Assembly: GCF_900106835.1 (NCBI RefSeq) | Contig: NZ_FNNR01000012.1 | Span: forward strand, 1 to 64,000 | Length of the DNA stretch: 64,000 nt | Direction of reading: 5' to 3' | Source of the DNA: Arthrobacter sp. cf158 | GTDB taxonomy: Bacteria > Actinomycetota > Actinomycetes > Actinomycetales > Micrococcaceae | Shown: piece by piece, positions 8,018 to 16,909 of the stretch | Position numbering within the stretch: the first letter of the stretch is position 1 | Layout of the letters: every line of letters begins with the position of its first letter | Program-made: the position numbers and the translations under genes | The notes under the pieces: model-generated | Told to the model about the DNA's origin: nothing | Seen by the model: only the letters and a program-made list of their open reading frames with translations | Databases searched by the model: none

Positions 8018-9433
8018 CTAACTGGCGTAGGAACGTACTGCGTCCAGTTCCGCTTCCAGGGCCGCCAGCTGGCGTTCGACGGCGGCTGGTGCCGTCCCGC
8101 CCTGCGAATTGCGGCTGTTGAGCGAACCTTCGGTGCTCAGTACGCTGCGTACCTCGGGAGTCAGGTGCTCAGAGATTGCCGCGTATTCCTCGTCCGTCAG
8201 GTCCCACAGTTCCACGCCACGGCTTTCGGCCTGCTTAACGGCAGCACCGGAAAGCTCGTGCGCCTCACGGAAGGGAACGCCCTGACGGACAAGCCATTCC
8301 GCGATGTCCGTGGCCAAGGCGAAACCTTGAGGGGCCAGGGACTCCATGCGCTCGGTGTTGAACGTGAGCGTGGCGATCATTCCGGACACAGCCGGGAGCA
8401 GCAGCTCCAAGGTGTCGGCAGCATCGAAGACCGGTTCCTTGTCCTCCTGCAGATCGCGGTTGTACGCGAGTGGCAAGCCCTTGAGCGTGGCCAGCAAACC
8501 GGTCAGATTGCCGATGAGGCGTCCTGCCTTGCCGCGGGCCAGCTCGGCGACGTCCGGGTTCTTCTTCTGCGGCATGATCGAGGACCCCGTGGAGTATGAA
8601 TCATGCAGCGTGACGAAGGAGAACTCCTTGGTTGCCCAGAAGATGACTTCCTCTGAAATCCGGGACAGATCCACGCCAATCATGGAACAGACCCAGGCGA
8701 ACTCAGCGAAGACATCGCGGGACGCGGTGCCGTCGATGGAGTTGTGGACGGCAGAGAAGAAGCCCAGATCAGCGGCAACAGCCTCAGGGTCCAGGCCGAG
8801 GGACGAACCAGCCAACGCACCCGAACCATAGGGTGAAACACCAGCACGCTTGTCCCAGTCCTGGAGACGCTGAACGTCGCGAAGCAAAGCCCAGGCATGC
8901 GCCAGAAGGTGGTGGCTCAGCAGGACCGGCTGTGCATGTTGCAAGTGTGTCCGGCCGGGCATGGCGACGCCGTGGTGGGCCTTGGCCTGCTCAACGAGGG
9001 CATCAATGGTGGCTAGGACACCGCTGGCGACGATCCGGGCGTGGTCGCGCAGGAACATGCGGCCCAGCGTGGCCACCTGGTCATTGCGGGAACGTCCGGC
9101 CCGGAGCTTGCCGCCCAGCTGGGTACCGGCACGCTCAATCAGCCCGCGTTCCAGTGACCCGTGCACGTCCTCGTCGCTCTCAGCCGGGAGGTAGGCGCCG
9201 CTGGCGACGTCCTCATCCAGCTGGGTGAGGGCGGCGAGCATGCCTTCGAGCTCGACGTCGTCCAAGAGACCGGCCTTGGCCAACACGCGGGCGTGGGCCT
9301 TGGAACCGGCGATGTCGTAGCGGGCAAGCCGCCAGTCAAAGTGGGTGGACTTGCTCAGAGCAGCCAGCGCATCTGCCGGGCCGCCGGCGAACCGGCCGCC
9401 CCACAGTGCACCCTCGTTTGTTGCGGACGTCAT
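8018..9433 (-). CDS. argH: Argininosuccinate lyase
   Basis: Last step of arginine synthesis: splits argininosuccinate into arginine and fumarate. The 471-residue protein carries the fumarase/lyase signature GSSIMPQKKNPD (near residue 285) with the catalytic Ser. The frame extends to 9490, but the true start is the ATG at 9433, which begins MTSATNEGALWGGRFAGG and overlaps the argG stop by one base (TAATG). It is the last gene of the arginine operon. Confidence 0.97.
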   Translation of the reverse strand: MTSATNEGALWGGRFAGGPADALAALSKSTHFDWRLARYDIAGSKAHARVLAKAGLLDDVELEGMLAALTQLDEDVASGAYLPAESDEDVHGSLERGLIERAGTQLGGKLRAGRSRNDQVATLGRMFLRDHARIVASGVLATIDALVEQAKAHHGVAMPGRTHLQHAQPVLLSHHLLAHAWALLRDVQRLQDWDKRAGVSPYGSGALAGSSLGLDPEAVAADLGFFSAVHNSIDGTASRDVFAEFAWVCSMIGVDLSRISEEVIFWATKEFSFVTLHDSYSTGSSIMPQKKNPDVAELARGKAGRLIGNLTGLLATLKGLPLAYNRDLQEDKEPVFDAADTLELLLPAVSGMIATLTFNTERMESLAPQGFALATDIAEWLVRQGVPFREAHELSGAAVKQAESRGVELWDLTDEEYAAISEHLTPEVRSVLSTEGSLNSRNSQGGTAPAAVERQLAALEAELDAVRSYAS

Positions 9434-10638
9434 TACTGCCCTGCGACGCGGAGGTCGCGGCCCGAGGCAACCTTGGAGGACATGCCCCACAGCTCGATGA
9501 AGCCACGTGCCATGGACTGGTCGAAAGTGTCGCCGGTGTCGTAGGTGGCGAGGTCGAAGTCGTAGAGCGAGGTCTCGGAGCGACGACCGTTGACGATTGC
9601 CTGGCCACCGTGGAGAACCATGCGGATGTCACCGGAAACGTACTGCTGGGTGTCTTCGATGAAGGCATCCAGGGAGCGCTTCAGCGGGGAGAACCACTGT
9701 CCGTCGTAAACCAGCTCGGACCAGCGCTGGCCAACCGTGGCCTTGAAGCGGGCCTGCTCGCGCTCGATGGTGATGTCCTCGAGGTGCTTGTGCGCGGTGA
9801 TCAGCGCCATGGCACCCGGGGCCTCGTAGATTTCGCGGGACTTGATGCCCACAAGGCGGTCCTCGACGACGTCGATGCGGCCAACGCCCTGAGCGCCTGC
9901 ACGGCGGTTCAGTTCCTGGATGGCCTGCAGCGGGGTGACCTTCACGCCGTCGATGGCTACCGGAACACCGGCCTGGAAGGAGATGGTGACCTCATCCGGT
10001 GCCGGCGGGAATTCCGGGGTGGCGGTGTAGTCGTAGATGTCCTTGGTGGGAGCGTTCCAGATGTCCTCGAGGTAACCGGTTTCGACAGCGCGTCCCCAGA
10101 CGTTCTGGTCGATCGAGTACGGGTTCTTCTTGGTGGTCTCGATCGGCAGTCCCTTTTCCTCGGCGAAGGCGATGGCCTTGTCGCGGGTCAGGGCGAGGTC
10201 GCGGACCGGTGCGATGCACTTCAGGTCCGGGCCGAGGGTCTGGATGCCAACTTCGAAGCGGACCTGGTCGTTACCCTTGCCGGTGCAGCCGTGGGCAACC
10301 GTGGTGGCGCCGAATTCGCGGGCAGCCTTCACGAGGTGCTTCACGATGACCGGGCGCGAGATGGCCGAAACCAACGGGTAGTGGCCCTGGTAGAGGGCGT
10401 TGGCCTTCAGGGTGGGCATGGCGTACTCGTTGGCGAACTCATCGCGGGCGTCGGCCACGTAGGCTTCGACGGCGCCGCAGCCGAGGGCGCGCTGGCGGAT
10501 GGTCTCCAGGGACTCGCCACCCTGTCCAACATCGACGGCCACAGCGATGACCTCGGCGCCGGTGGCTTCACCGATCCAGCCGATGGCTACGGACGTATCA
10601 AGGCCACCGGAGTAGGCCAAAACAATGCGCTCAGTCAC
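9433..10638 (-). CDS. argG: Argininosuccinate synthase
   Basis: Joins citrulline and aspartate with ATP to argininosuccinate. The 401-residue protein begins with the PP-loop ATP-pyrophosphatase motif AYSGGLDTSV (residues 8-17). GTG start at 10638 with a clear ribosome site AAAGGAG just upstream. A 71-nt gap separates it from argR, the widest gap within the operon, so a secondary promoter is possible here. Confidence 0.97.
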   Translation of the reverse strand: MTERIVLAYSGGLDTSVAIGWIGEATGAEVIAVAVDVGQGGESLETIRQRALGCGAVEAYVADARDEFANEYAMPTLKANALYQGHYPLVSAISRPVIVKHLVKAAREFGATTVAHGCTGKGNDQVRFEVGIQTLGPDLKCIAPVRDLALTRDKAIAFAEEKGLPIETTKKNPYSIDQNVWGRAVETGYLEDIWNAPTKDIYDYTATPEFPPAPDEVTISFQAGVPVAIDGVKVTPLQAIQELNRRAGAQGVGRIDVVEDRLVGIKSREIYEAPGAMALITAHKHLEDITIEREQARFKATVGQRWSELVYDGQWFSPLKRSLDAFIEDTQQYVSGDIRMVLHGGQAIVNGRRSETSLYDFDLATYDTGDTFDQSMARGFIELWGMSSKVASGRDLRVAGQ

Positions 10639-10709
10639 GAGAGTGCTCCTTTGTTGTTACTTGGTTCATGTGAATCAATGCTGTGTAAATCGATGCTGCT
10701 GAAATGCAG

Positions 10710-11246
10710 TTAGTTGCCGGGTCCGGCTTCCTCGGCCATGCGCAGGAATCTGGCTGCCAGTTCAGCCCCGCCGTCAGGATCGCGGGCGACCAACAGCAAA
10801 GTGTCGTCGCCTGCGATCGTACCCAATACGGACGGCATCACCGAGTGGTCAACGGCAAGGGCCAGGAAGTTGGCGGCTCCCGGCGGAGTCCGCAGCACCA
10901 CGATGTTGCCCGAGGCCTCCGCTGTCACCAGAAGTTCCCCGCACAAACGTGACAGGCGCGCGTCAAGGATTTCCTGGGTGACACCGCTTTTCGCATTGCG
11001 GTCCCCGCCTTCACCCGGCACGGCATAGACCAGTGCGCCTTCCTTGCCACGAACCCTCACCGCGCCAAGCTCCACAAGGTCACGGGACAGTGTGGCTTGG
11101 GTGACCTGAACGCCGTCGTCCGCCAGCAGGGCTGCAAGCTCTGCTTGGGAACGCACGGACTCGCCCGTCAGGATCGCGGTGATACGGGCCTGGCGGGCGG
11201 TCTTGGTGGCCGGGCTGGCACCCGGCACGGACGGATTGGTGGACAC
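10710..11246 (-). CDS. argR: Arginine repressor ArgR
   Basis: Arginine-responsive repressor of the operon. The 178-residue protein has an N-terminal winged helix (ARITAILTGE...TQATLSRDLVELGA) and a C-terminal oligomerisation/arginine-binding domain with LGTIAGDDTLLLVARD. GTG start at 11246 overlaps the argF stop by one base (TAGTG), so it is translationally coupled. Its location inside the operon means it represses its own synthesis; the likely operator is at 16760-16792 upstream of argC. Confidence 0.95.
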   Translation of the reverse strand: MSTNPSVPGASPATKTARQARITAILTGESVRSQAELAALLADDGVQVTQATLSRDLVELGAVRVRGKEGALVYAVPGEGGDRNAKSGVTQEILDARLSRLCGELLVTAEASGNIVVLRTPPGAANFLALAVDHSVMPSVLGTIAGDDTLLLVARDPDGGAELAARFLRMAEEAGPGN

Positions 11247-12250
11247 TAGAACGTGCTCTCCCCTGTACCTTCAACGGGCGAAAGTCCGTCCACGAAGGCC
11301 AGCCCCGAGCGATGCATCAACCACGCCATCAGCGCCTTCTGGGCGTGGAGACGGTTTTCCGCCTCGTCCCAGACAATCGACTGGGGGCCGTCAATGACAC
11401 CGGCGGAAATCTCGTAGCCGCGGTAAGCCGGCAGGCAGTGAAGCACGACGGCGTCCGGCGCGGCTTGCGCCATGGCGGCCTCATCCACCGAGTATTCCCG
11501 GAACAGCAGCATCCGGGCCTCCTTCTCGGCTTCCTGTCCCATGGAGACCCAGGTGTCCGTGGCCACGACGTCAGCGCCTTTAAGCGCCTCTGCGGCGTCG
11601 CTGGTAATCAGCACAGAACCGCCGGTCTCAGCGGCCCGTTCTTCCGCGGCAGCAACGATTTCCGCGGCCGGGAGATATCCCTCGGGGCCGGAGATCCGGA
11701 CGTGCATTCCGGCAGTGACGCCGGCAAGCAGGTACGAGTTGGCCATGTTGTTGGCCGCATCCCCCAGGTACGCCATGGACAATCCTGCAAGCTCACCCTT
11801 GTGCTCCTTGACGGCAAGGAGGTCAGCGAGGAGCTGGCACGGGTGGTAGTCATCGCACAATGCGTTGATCACGGGGACCTCGGAGTTCTCCGCCATGGCC
11901 ACCAGGCCCGAGTGGGCACCTGTCCGCCACACGATGGTGGACACCATGCGCTCAAGGACTTTCGCTGTGTCCTCTACGGACTCCTTGTGGCCGATCTGCG
12001 CCTCACCCGGATTAATGATGAGCGCGTTGCCGCCCATGTCCGCAATGCCAGTAGCGAACGACACGCGCGTTCGAGTGGAGGTCTTGTCGAAGATCACGGC
12101 GACGGTTTTGCGGCCGTTCCCTTCGGCGGCGAAAGGCTGCACGCTGTACGGCGCGGCTTTCATCCGGATGGCGAGATCCAGAACTTCGGCCTGCTCAGCC
12201 GGGCTCAGGTCCGTGTCCTTGAGGAAGTGACGGGTGGTGGAAGTGCTCAC
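11246..12250 (-). CDS. argF: Ornithine carbamoyltransferase
   Basis: Converts ornithine and carbamoyl phosphate to citrulline. The 334-residue protein has the carbamoyl-phosphate site STRTR (residues 58-62) and the ornithine-site HCLPAYRG motif (near 277). GTG start at 12250 overlaps the argD stop in a GTGA, the usual coupling seen in this operon. Anabolic role is inferred from the operon context. Confidence 0.96.
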   Translation of the reverse strand: MSTSTTRHFLKDTDLSPAEQAEVLDLAIRMKAAPYSVQPFAAEGNGRKTVAVIFDKTSTRTRVSFATGIADMGGNALIINPGEAQIGHKESVEDTAKVLERMVSTIVWRTGAHSGLVAMAENSEVPVINALCDDYHPCQLLADLLAVKEHKGELAGLSMAYLGDAANNMANSYLLAGVTAGMHVRISGPEGYLPAAEIVAAAEERAAETGGSVLITSDAAEALKGADVVATDTWVSMGQEAEKEARMLLFREYSVDEAAMAQAAPDAVVLHCLPAYRGYEISAGVIDGPQSIVWDEAENRLHAQKALMAWLMHRSGLAFVDGLSPVEGTGESTF

Positions 12251-13581
12251 TGTGCGTCCTTAGCGGTGTGGGCCGTAGCCGTAGCGATCAGCGTGGGCAG
12301 GGCGCCCAGGAAACGGTCCGCCTGCTCGATGGTCAGAATCAGCGGAGGAGCCAAGCGGATAGTCCGGGGCCCGGGGCTGTTGACGATGAAGCCGGCATCC
12401 AAGGCCGCCGTCACCATGGCGGCTGCGATGTCCGCCTCAAGGTCGAAGCCGATCAGGAGGCCTTCACCGCGTACTTCGGTGACACCCTCGACGCCGGCCA
12501 GTCCGTCCCGCAGATGCGTTCCGACAGTCAGCACGTTCTGCAACACACCTTGGCTTTCGATCGCGTGCAGCGTCGCCAGGGCGGCAGCCGTGGCCACCGG
12601 GTTTCCACCGAAAGTGGTGCCGTGCTGCCCGGCGGAGAGCAGGGCCGACGTCGTACGTCCGAAGGTGATCAAGGCACCTACCGGGAAGCCGCCGCCGAGG
12701 CCTTTGGCCAGTGTGACGGCGTCGGGCACGATTCCCGCGTCTTCGCTCGCCAGCCATTTGCCGGTGCGGCCGATGCCGGTCTGGACCTCATCGAGGATCA
12801 ACAACGCACCAGCCGCGGTGGTGGCCTCGCGGGCAGCTTGCAGGTACTCGGTACTCAACGGCCGGACGCCCGCTTCGCCCTGGATGGGTTCCAGGAAGAC
12901 AGCTGCGGTGGAATCGTCGACGGCGGCACGCAGGGCCTCGATGTCACCGAACGGGATGTGGACCACGCCACCGGGCAGTGGTTCGAACGGAGCACGGTAA
13001 GCCTTTTTGGCCGTGAGCGCCAAGGCGCCCATGGTGCGGCCGTGGAAGGCGCCTTCGAGGGCGATGATCTTGGTGCGCTTGCCGTCCGGGTTGTTCCTGC
13101 GGGCCAGTTTAAACGCAGCCTCGTTGGCCTCAGTGCCGGAGTTGGCGAAGAACACCTTGGAACCGGCAGGTGCCTTGCTGATGGCCAGCAGCTTCTCAGC
13201 CAGTGCGATCTGCGTGGGGCTGGTGAAGAAGTTGGAGACATGGCCCAGAGTGGCGAGCTGGCTGGAAATCACCGAGGTGACAAACGGGTGGGCGTGGCCC
13301 AAAGCGTTCACGGCAATGCCGCCCAGGAGGTCCAGGTATTCCTTGCCATCGGCGTCCCACACCAGGCAACCGGCGCCGCGGACCAGTACCCGTTGCGGGG
13401 TTCCGAAAACGCCCATGAGCGAGGACGAATAGCGGGCAAGCCAGTCAGCACCATTGCTCACCCCAGTCATGACGGAAGCTTTGGCATCCGATCCGGCGAT
13501 GGGACCCCGGGTGTGGTCGGGCACCGCGAAGCGGGCGGGGGTTCCATCGCCGGTCGGATCGATGCCAACAACTTCGCTCAT
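12247..13581 (-). CDS. argD: Acetylornithine aminotransferase
   Basis: PLP enzyme that makes N-acetylornithine from N-acetylglutamate semialdehyde. ILDEVQTGIGRTG supplies the Asp that contacts the PLP ring and TLAKGLGGGFP the Schiff-base Lys (near residue 290). The annotated start at 13581 overlaps the argB stop in ATGA. The conserved protein begins only near residue 40, so the ATG at 13470 (Met38) is a serious alternative; the 37-residue leader looks unlike known ArgD N-termini. Confidence 0.94.
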   Translation of the reverse strand: MSEVVGIDPTGDGTPARFAVPDHTRGPIAGSDAKASVMTGVSNGADWLARYSSSLMGVFGTPQRVLVRGAGCLVWDADGKEYLDLLGGIAVNALGHAHPFVTSVISSQLATLGHVSNFFTSPTQIALAEKLLAISKAPAGSKVFFANSGTEANEAAFKLARRNNPDGKRTKIIALEGAFHGRTMGALALTAKKAYRAPFEPLPGGVVHIPFGDIEALRAAVDDSTAAVFLEPIQGEAGVRPLSTEYLQAAREATTAAGALLILDEVQTGIGRTGKWLASEDAGIVPDAVTLAKGLGGGFPVGALITFGRTTSALLSAGQHGTTFGGNPVATAAALATLHAIESQGVLQNVLTVGTHLRDGLAGVEGVTEVRGEGLLIGFDLEADIAAAMVTAALDAGFIVNSPGPRTIRLAPPLILTIEQADRFLGALPTLIATATAHTAKDAQ

Positions 13582-14543
13582 GCGTTCACTTCCTCGTCTG
13601 GTACTACTTGCGTGCCGATGCCTGCCGTGGTGAAGGTTTCCAGCAGCATGGAGTGCGGGAGCCGGCCGTCCACGATGTGTGCGCGCTCCACGCCTTCGTC
13701 GATTGCTTTCAGGCAGGCTGCCATCTTGGGGATCATCCCGGATTCGAGGCGAGGCAGCATTTCACGGAGTTCGGAGGCCGTCAGCGAGGAGATCAGCGAT
13801 GACTTGTCCGGCCAATTGGCGTAGAGCCCCTCTACGTCGGTCAGGATGACGAGCTTGGTAGCGCCCAAGGCAGACGCTACAGCGGCAGCTGCGGTATCGG
13901 CGTTGACGTTAAGGACCTGGCCGGTCGTGGGACCGGAGCCGTTGCCGTCGTCGAGAATTTCAGGCGCGACAGTCGAGATCACGGGAATGCGACCGGCGTC
14001 GAGGATGTCCTTGATCCCGGCAGGATCCACACCCACCACTTCGCCCACCAGGCCAAGATCCACTTCTTCGCCGTCAACAAACGTGCCGGTCCGAATGGCG
14101 CGCAACAGCCCGCCATCCTCACCGGACATGCCAACAGCGTAGGGGCCATGGGAGTTGATGAGGCCGACGAGTTCCCGTCCTACCTGGCCCGTGAGGACCA
14201 TGCGGACGACGTCCATGGCCTCGGGGGTGGTGACGCGGAGACCGCCCTTGAACTCGGATTCGATGCCGAGGCGGCCCAGCATGGAGTTGATCTGGGGGCC
14301 GCCGCCGTGTACCACCACGGGGTGGATGCCCACGTGATGGAGGAACACGATGTCCTCAGCGAAAGCACGTCGAAGGTCGTCATTAACCATCGCGTTGCCA
14401 CCGTATTTGATCACCATGGTGGTGCCGGCAAAGCGCTGGATCCAGGGCAAGGCCTCGATCAAGGTTCCGGCTTTGTCCTGGGCTGTTTTGGCCGAGACGT
14501 GGCTCGTGGATGTCGTTTCCCGGGTGTGCGCAGTCATAGTCAT
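13578..14543 (-). CDS. argB: Acetylglutamate kinase
   Basis: Phosphorylates N-acetylglutamate, the usual feedback-controlled step. The amino acid kinase fold is shown by VIKYGGNAM near the N-terminus, VVHGGGPQIN and the ATP-site VLNVNADTAAAAVASAL. The frame opens at 14639 but that would overlap argJ; the ATG at 14543, 4 nt after the argJ stop, or the ATG at 14537, are the likely starts. The N-terminus has a 25-residue Ser/Thr-rich extension before the conserved fold. Confidence 0.95.
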   Translation of the reverse strand: MTMTAHTRETTSTSHVSAKTAQDKAGTLIEALPWIQRFAGTTMVIKYGGNAMVNDDLRRAFAEDIVFLHHVGIHPVVVHGGGPQINSMLGRLGIESEFKGGLRVTTPEAMDVVRMVLTGQVGRELVGLINSHGPYAVGMSGEDGGLLRAIRTGTFVDGEEVDLGLVGEVVGVDPAGIKDILDAGRIPVISTVAPEILDDGNGSGPTTGQVLNVNADTAAAAVASALGATKLVILTDVEGLYANWPDKSSLISSLTASELREMLPRLESGMIPKMAACLKAIDEGVERAHIVDGRLPHSMLLETFTTAGIGTQVVPDEEVNA

Positions 14544-14547
14544 CCGC

Positions 14548-15714
14548 TCAGCTCGAGTAGGCGCTGTTCTCATGCACGTAGTCGTGCGTGAGGTCGTTCG
14601 TCCAGATGGTCGCCTCGGCGTCGCCGGCCTGCAGGTCAATTTCGACCAGCACTTCGCGCGGCTCCAGGTCCACCAGATTGCGGTCGTCGCCGATTGCGCC
14701 GTTTCGGCAGATCTGCACGCCGTTCATCGAGACGTTGAGCTGATCGGCTTCAAAAACGGCGTCAGTGGTTCCCACGGCAGAAAGCACGCGGCCCCAGTTG
14801 GGATCCTTGCCGAAGATGGCTGCCTTGAAAAGGTTGGAGCGGGCAACGGAGCGGCTGACGATCTCGGCGTCGCGTTCGCTGGCAGCGTTGAAGGTCCTGA
14901 TCGCGATGTCATGGCTGGCGCCCTCGGCGTCACCGATCAACTTGCGGGCCAATTCGGCGCAGACCTGCGTCACGGCTTCGCCCAATTGCCCGGTGGACGG
15001 CAAGGCCTCGGACGCCCCCGACGACAACAGCACAACGGTGTCGTTGGTGGACATGCAGCCGTCCGAGTCTGCTCGGTCAAAAGTGACGCGCGTGGCGTCG
15101 CGGAGGACGACGTCGAGCTCGTCAGCGGGCACCTGGGCGTCTGTGGTGAGGACCACCAGCATGGTTGCCAAGCCCGGTGCCAGCATGCCGGCGCCTTTGG
15201 CGATGCCACCCACGGTGAACTGCTTGCCTTCAGCATCAGTGCCCGTGAAGACGGCTTCCTTGGACACGCTGTCCGTGGTCATGATGGCCGTGGCAGCTGC
15301 AGAACCACCGTCCGCGGACAGCTCCGCGAACGCGGCATCCACGCCGGGAAGAATCTTGTCCATGGGCAGCTGCTCGCCGATCAGGCCGGTGGAGCACACC
15401 ACGACGTCGGAAGCTGAGACTCCCAGCACTTCCGCCACTTTCTCGGCCGTGGCATGGGTGTTCTGGAAACCTTGGGGGCCGGTACACGCGTTGGCGCCGC
15501 CCGAGTTCAGGACCACGGCGTCCACGCGGCCATCGCTGACTACCTGGCGCGACCAGTGGACGGGTGCGGCTGCCACACGGTTGGACGTGAACACAGCAGC
15601 GGCTGCCTTGGATGGCCCGTCATTGACCACCAGGGCAAAGTCCGGGTTGCCGGATGCCTTGATGCCGGCTGTGATGCCCGCTGCGCGGAATCCTTTGGGT
15701 GCGGTAATGGTCAC
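14548..15714 (-). CDS. argJ: Glutamate N-acetyltransferase / amino-acid N-acetyltransferase
   Basis: Recycles the acetyl group from N-acetylornithine to glutamate and, in bifunctional forms, also uses acetyl-CoA. The 388-residue precursor cleaves itself at the conserved ATML motif; here Thr184 in GLATMLVVLTTDA becomes the N-terminal nucleophile of the beta chain. GTG start at 15714 overlaps the argC stop (GTGA). No argA is in the window, so the bifunctional form is plausible. Confidence 0.96.
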   Translation of the reverse strand: MTITAPKGFRAAGITAGIKASGNPDFALVVNDGPSKAAAAVFTSNRVAAAPVHWSRQVVSDGRVDAVVLNSGGANACTGPQGFQNTHATAEKVAEVLGVSASDVVVCSTGLIGEQLPMDKILPGVDAAFAELSADGGSAAATAIMTTDSVSKEAVFTGTDAEGKQFTVGGIAKGAGMLAPGLATMLVVLTTDAQVPADELDVVLRDATRVTFDRADSDGCMSTNDTVVLLSSGASEALPSTGQLGEAVTQVCAELARKLIGDAEGASHDIAIRTFNAASERDAEIVSRSVARSNLFKAAIFGKDPNWGRVLSAVGTTDAVFEADQLNVSMNGVQICRNGAIGDDRNLVDLEPREVLVEIDLQAGDAEATIWTNDLTHDYVHENSAYSS

Positions 15715-16742
15715 GGTGCAACTCCCTGCAGGTTCAGGCCGGCGGTTTCATCCAGGCCGAGGGCAATGTTCATGGACTGCACGGCGCCGCCGGCGGTCCC
15801 CTTGGTGAGGTTGTCGATGGCGCATGTCACGATCACTCGGCCCGTGTGCTGGTCGAAAGCAAGTTGCATCACGGCGTGGTTGGATCCCTGCACCGATTTG
15901 GTGGCGGGCCACTGGCCTTCGGGAAGCAGGTGCACGAACGGCTCGTCATCGTAGGCGTCTGCCCACGCTTGGCGAAGTTCGGCTTCGGTGACCCCGTGGC
16001 CAACCTTGGCCGTCGCGGTGGTGAGGATGCCGCGGCTCATCGGGACCAACGTCGGAGTAAAGGAAACAGTCACGGCTTCGCCGGCGGCGTTGGACAGTCC
16101 CTGTTCAATCTCAGGAGTGTGCCGGTGTCCACCACCCACACCATAAGGGCTCATGGAACCCATGACTTCGGCACCAATGAGGTTGACCTTGGCCGCCTTG
16201 CCGGCACCGGAAGTACCCGAGGCAGAGACAATAACGACGTCGTCCGTCAGGAGGAGATTGTTGGCGAACCCGGGCGTCAGGGCGAGCAGCGCCGACGTCG
16301 GGTAGCAGCCGGGAACGGCGATGCGGGTGGCGCCTTTGAGCGCCTCGCGCTGGCCCGGCAGCTCAGGCAGTCCATAGGGCCACGTTCCCGCATGGGCTGA
16401 GCCGTAGAACTTTTCCCACGCCGCGGCGTCCTGCAGTCGGTGATCCGCGCCGGCGTCGATAACTACCGTGCCTTCCGGCAACTGTGCAGCAATCTCCGCG
16501 GAAGCGCCGTGCGGCAGGGCTAGGAACACGACGTCGTGACCGGACAGGTTTTCCACCGTGGTGTCTTCAAGGATCCGGCTGGCCAAACCATGGAGATGCG
16601 GCTGCAACTCCCCTAGTCTTGAACCGGCGTTGCTGTGCGCAGTGATCGCACCGATGGTGACGTTCGGATGGCCCGCAAGCAGGCGAAGCACTTCTCCCCC
16701 GGCATAGCCGCTGGCGCCGGAGACGGCAACAGAAATAGTCAT
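15711..16742 (-). CDS. argC: N-acetyl-gamma-glutamyl-phosphate reductase
   Basis: NADPH-dependent reduction of acetylglutamyl phosphate. The 343-residue protein opens with the nucleotide-binding GASGYAGGEVLRLL and carries the catalytic Cys146 in VPGCYPTSALL. The ATG at 16742 is chosen over 16760 because it begins the conserved protein and lies 6 nt after the -10 hexamer TACACT (16749-16754), implying a leaderless mRNA for the whole operon. First gene of argCJBDFRGH. Confidence 0.97.
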   Translation of the reverse strand: MTISVAVSGASGYAGGEVLRLLAGHPNVTIGAITAHSNAGSRLGELQPHLHGLASRILEDTTVENLSGHDVVFLALPHGASAEIAAQLPEGTVVIDAGADHRLQDAAAWEKFYGSAHAGTWPYGLPELPGQREALKGATRIAVPGCYPTSALLALTPGFANNLLLTDDVVIVSASGTSGAGKAAKVNLIGAEVMGSMSPYGVGGGHRHTPEIEQGLSNAAGEAVTVSFTPTLVPMSRGILTTATAKVGHGVTEAELRQAWADAYDDEPFVHLLPEGQWPATKSVQGSNHAVMQLAFDQHTGRVIVTCAIDNLTKGTAGGAVQSMNIALGLDETAGLNLQGVAP

Positions 16743-16748
16743 GACTCG

Positions 16749-16792
16749 AGTGTACAGCAAAACTATTCATAGGTGCCGATATTTATACATGC
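16749..16792 (-). promoter_or_regulatory. argC promoter with candidate ArgR operator
   Basis: On the minus strand the -10 TACACT (16749-16754) is preceded by two AT-rich half-palindromes in an otherwise GC-rich region: TATGAATAG (near 16762-16771) and GCATGTATAAATATC (16779-16792), about 18-20 bp apart centre to centre. Both resemble ARG boxes, which occur in pairs, and one falls between -10 and -35. Assignment is by eye. Confidence 0.45.
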
Positions 16793-16909
16793 GTTTGTGA
16801 TGTGTCTCATTATTTAGGACATTGCACGTATGCTTAGTGGAGGGTGATCCAGACCGTGCAGTCCGAACGTCGGCTGCAGCGTTGCCCGTTAGCGATACGG
16901 GGCACATTC

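Noticed and set aside
9406..10713. 435-codon plus-strand frame opposite argG
   Set aside because: Shadow of argG; no ribosome site or domain, and high GC at third positions belongs to the minus frame.
11312..13824. Plus-strand frames of over 500 codons opposite argF, argD and argB
   Set aside because: Compositional shadows of the arginine operon; the minus frames encode complete enzymes.
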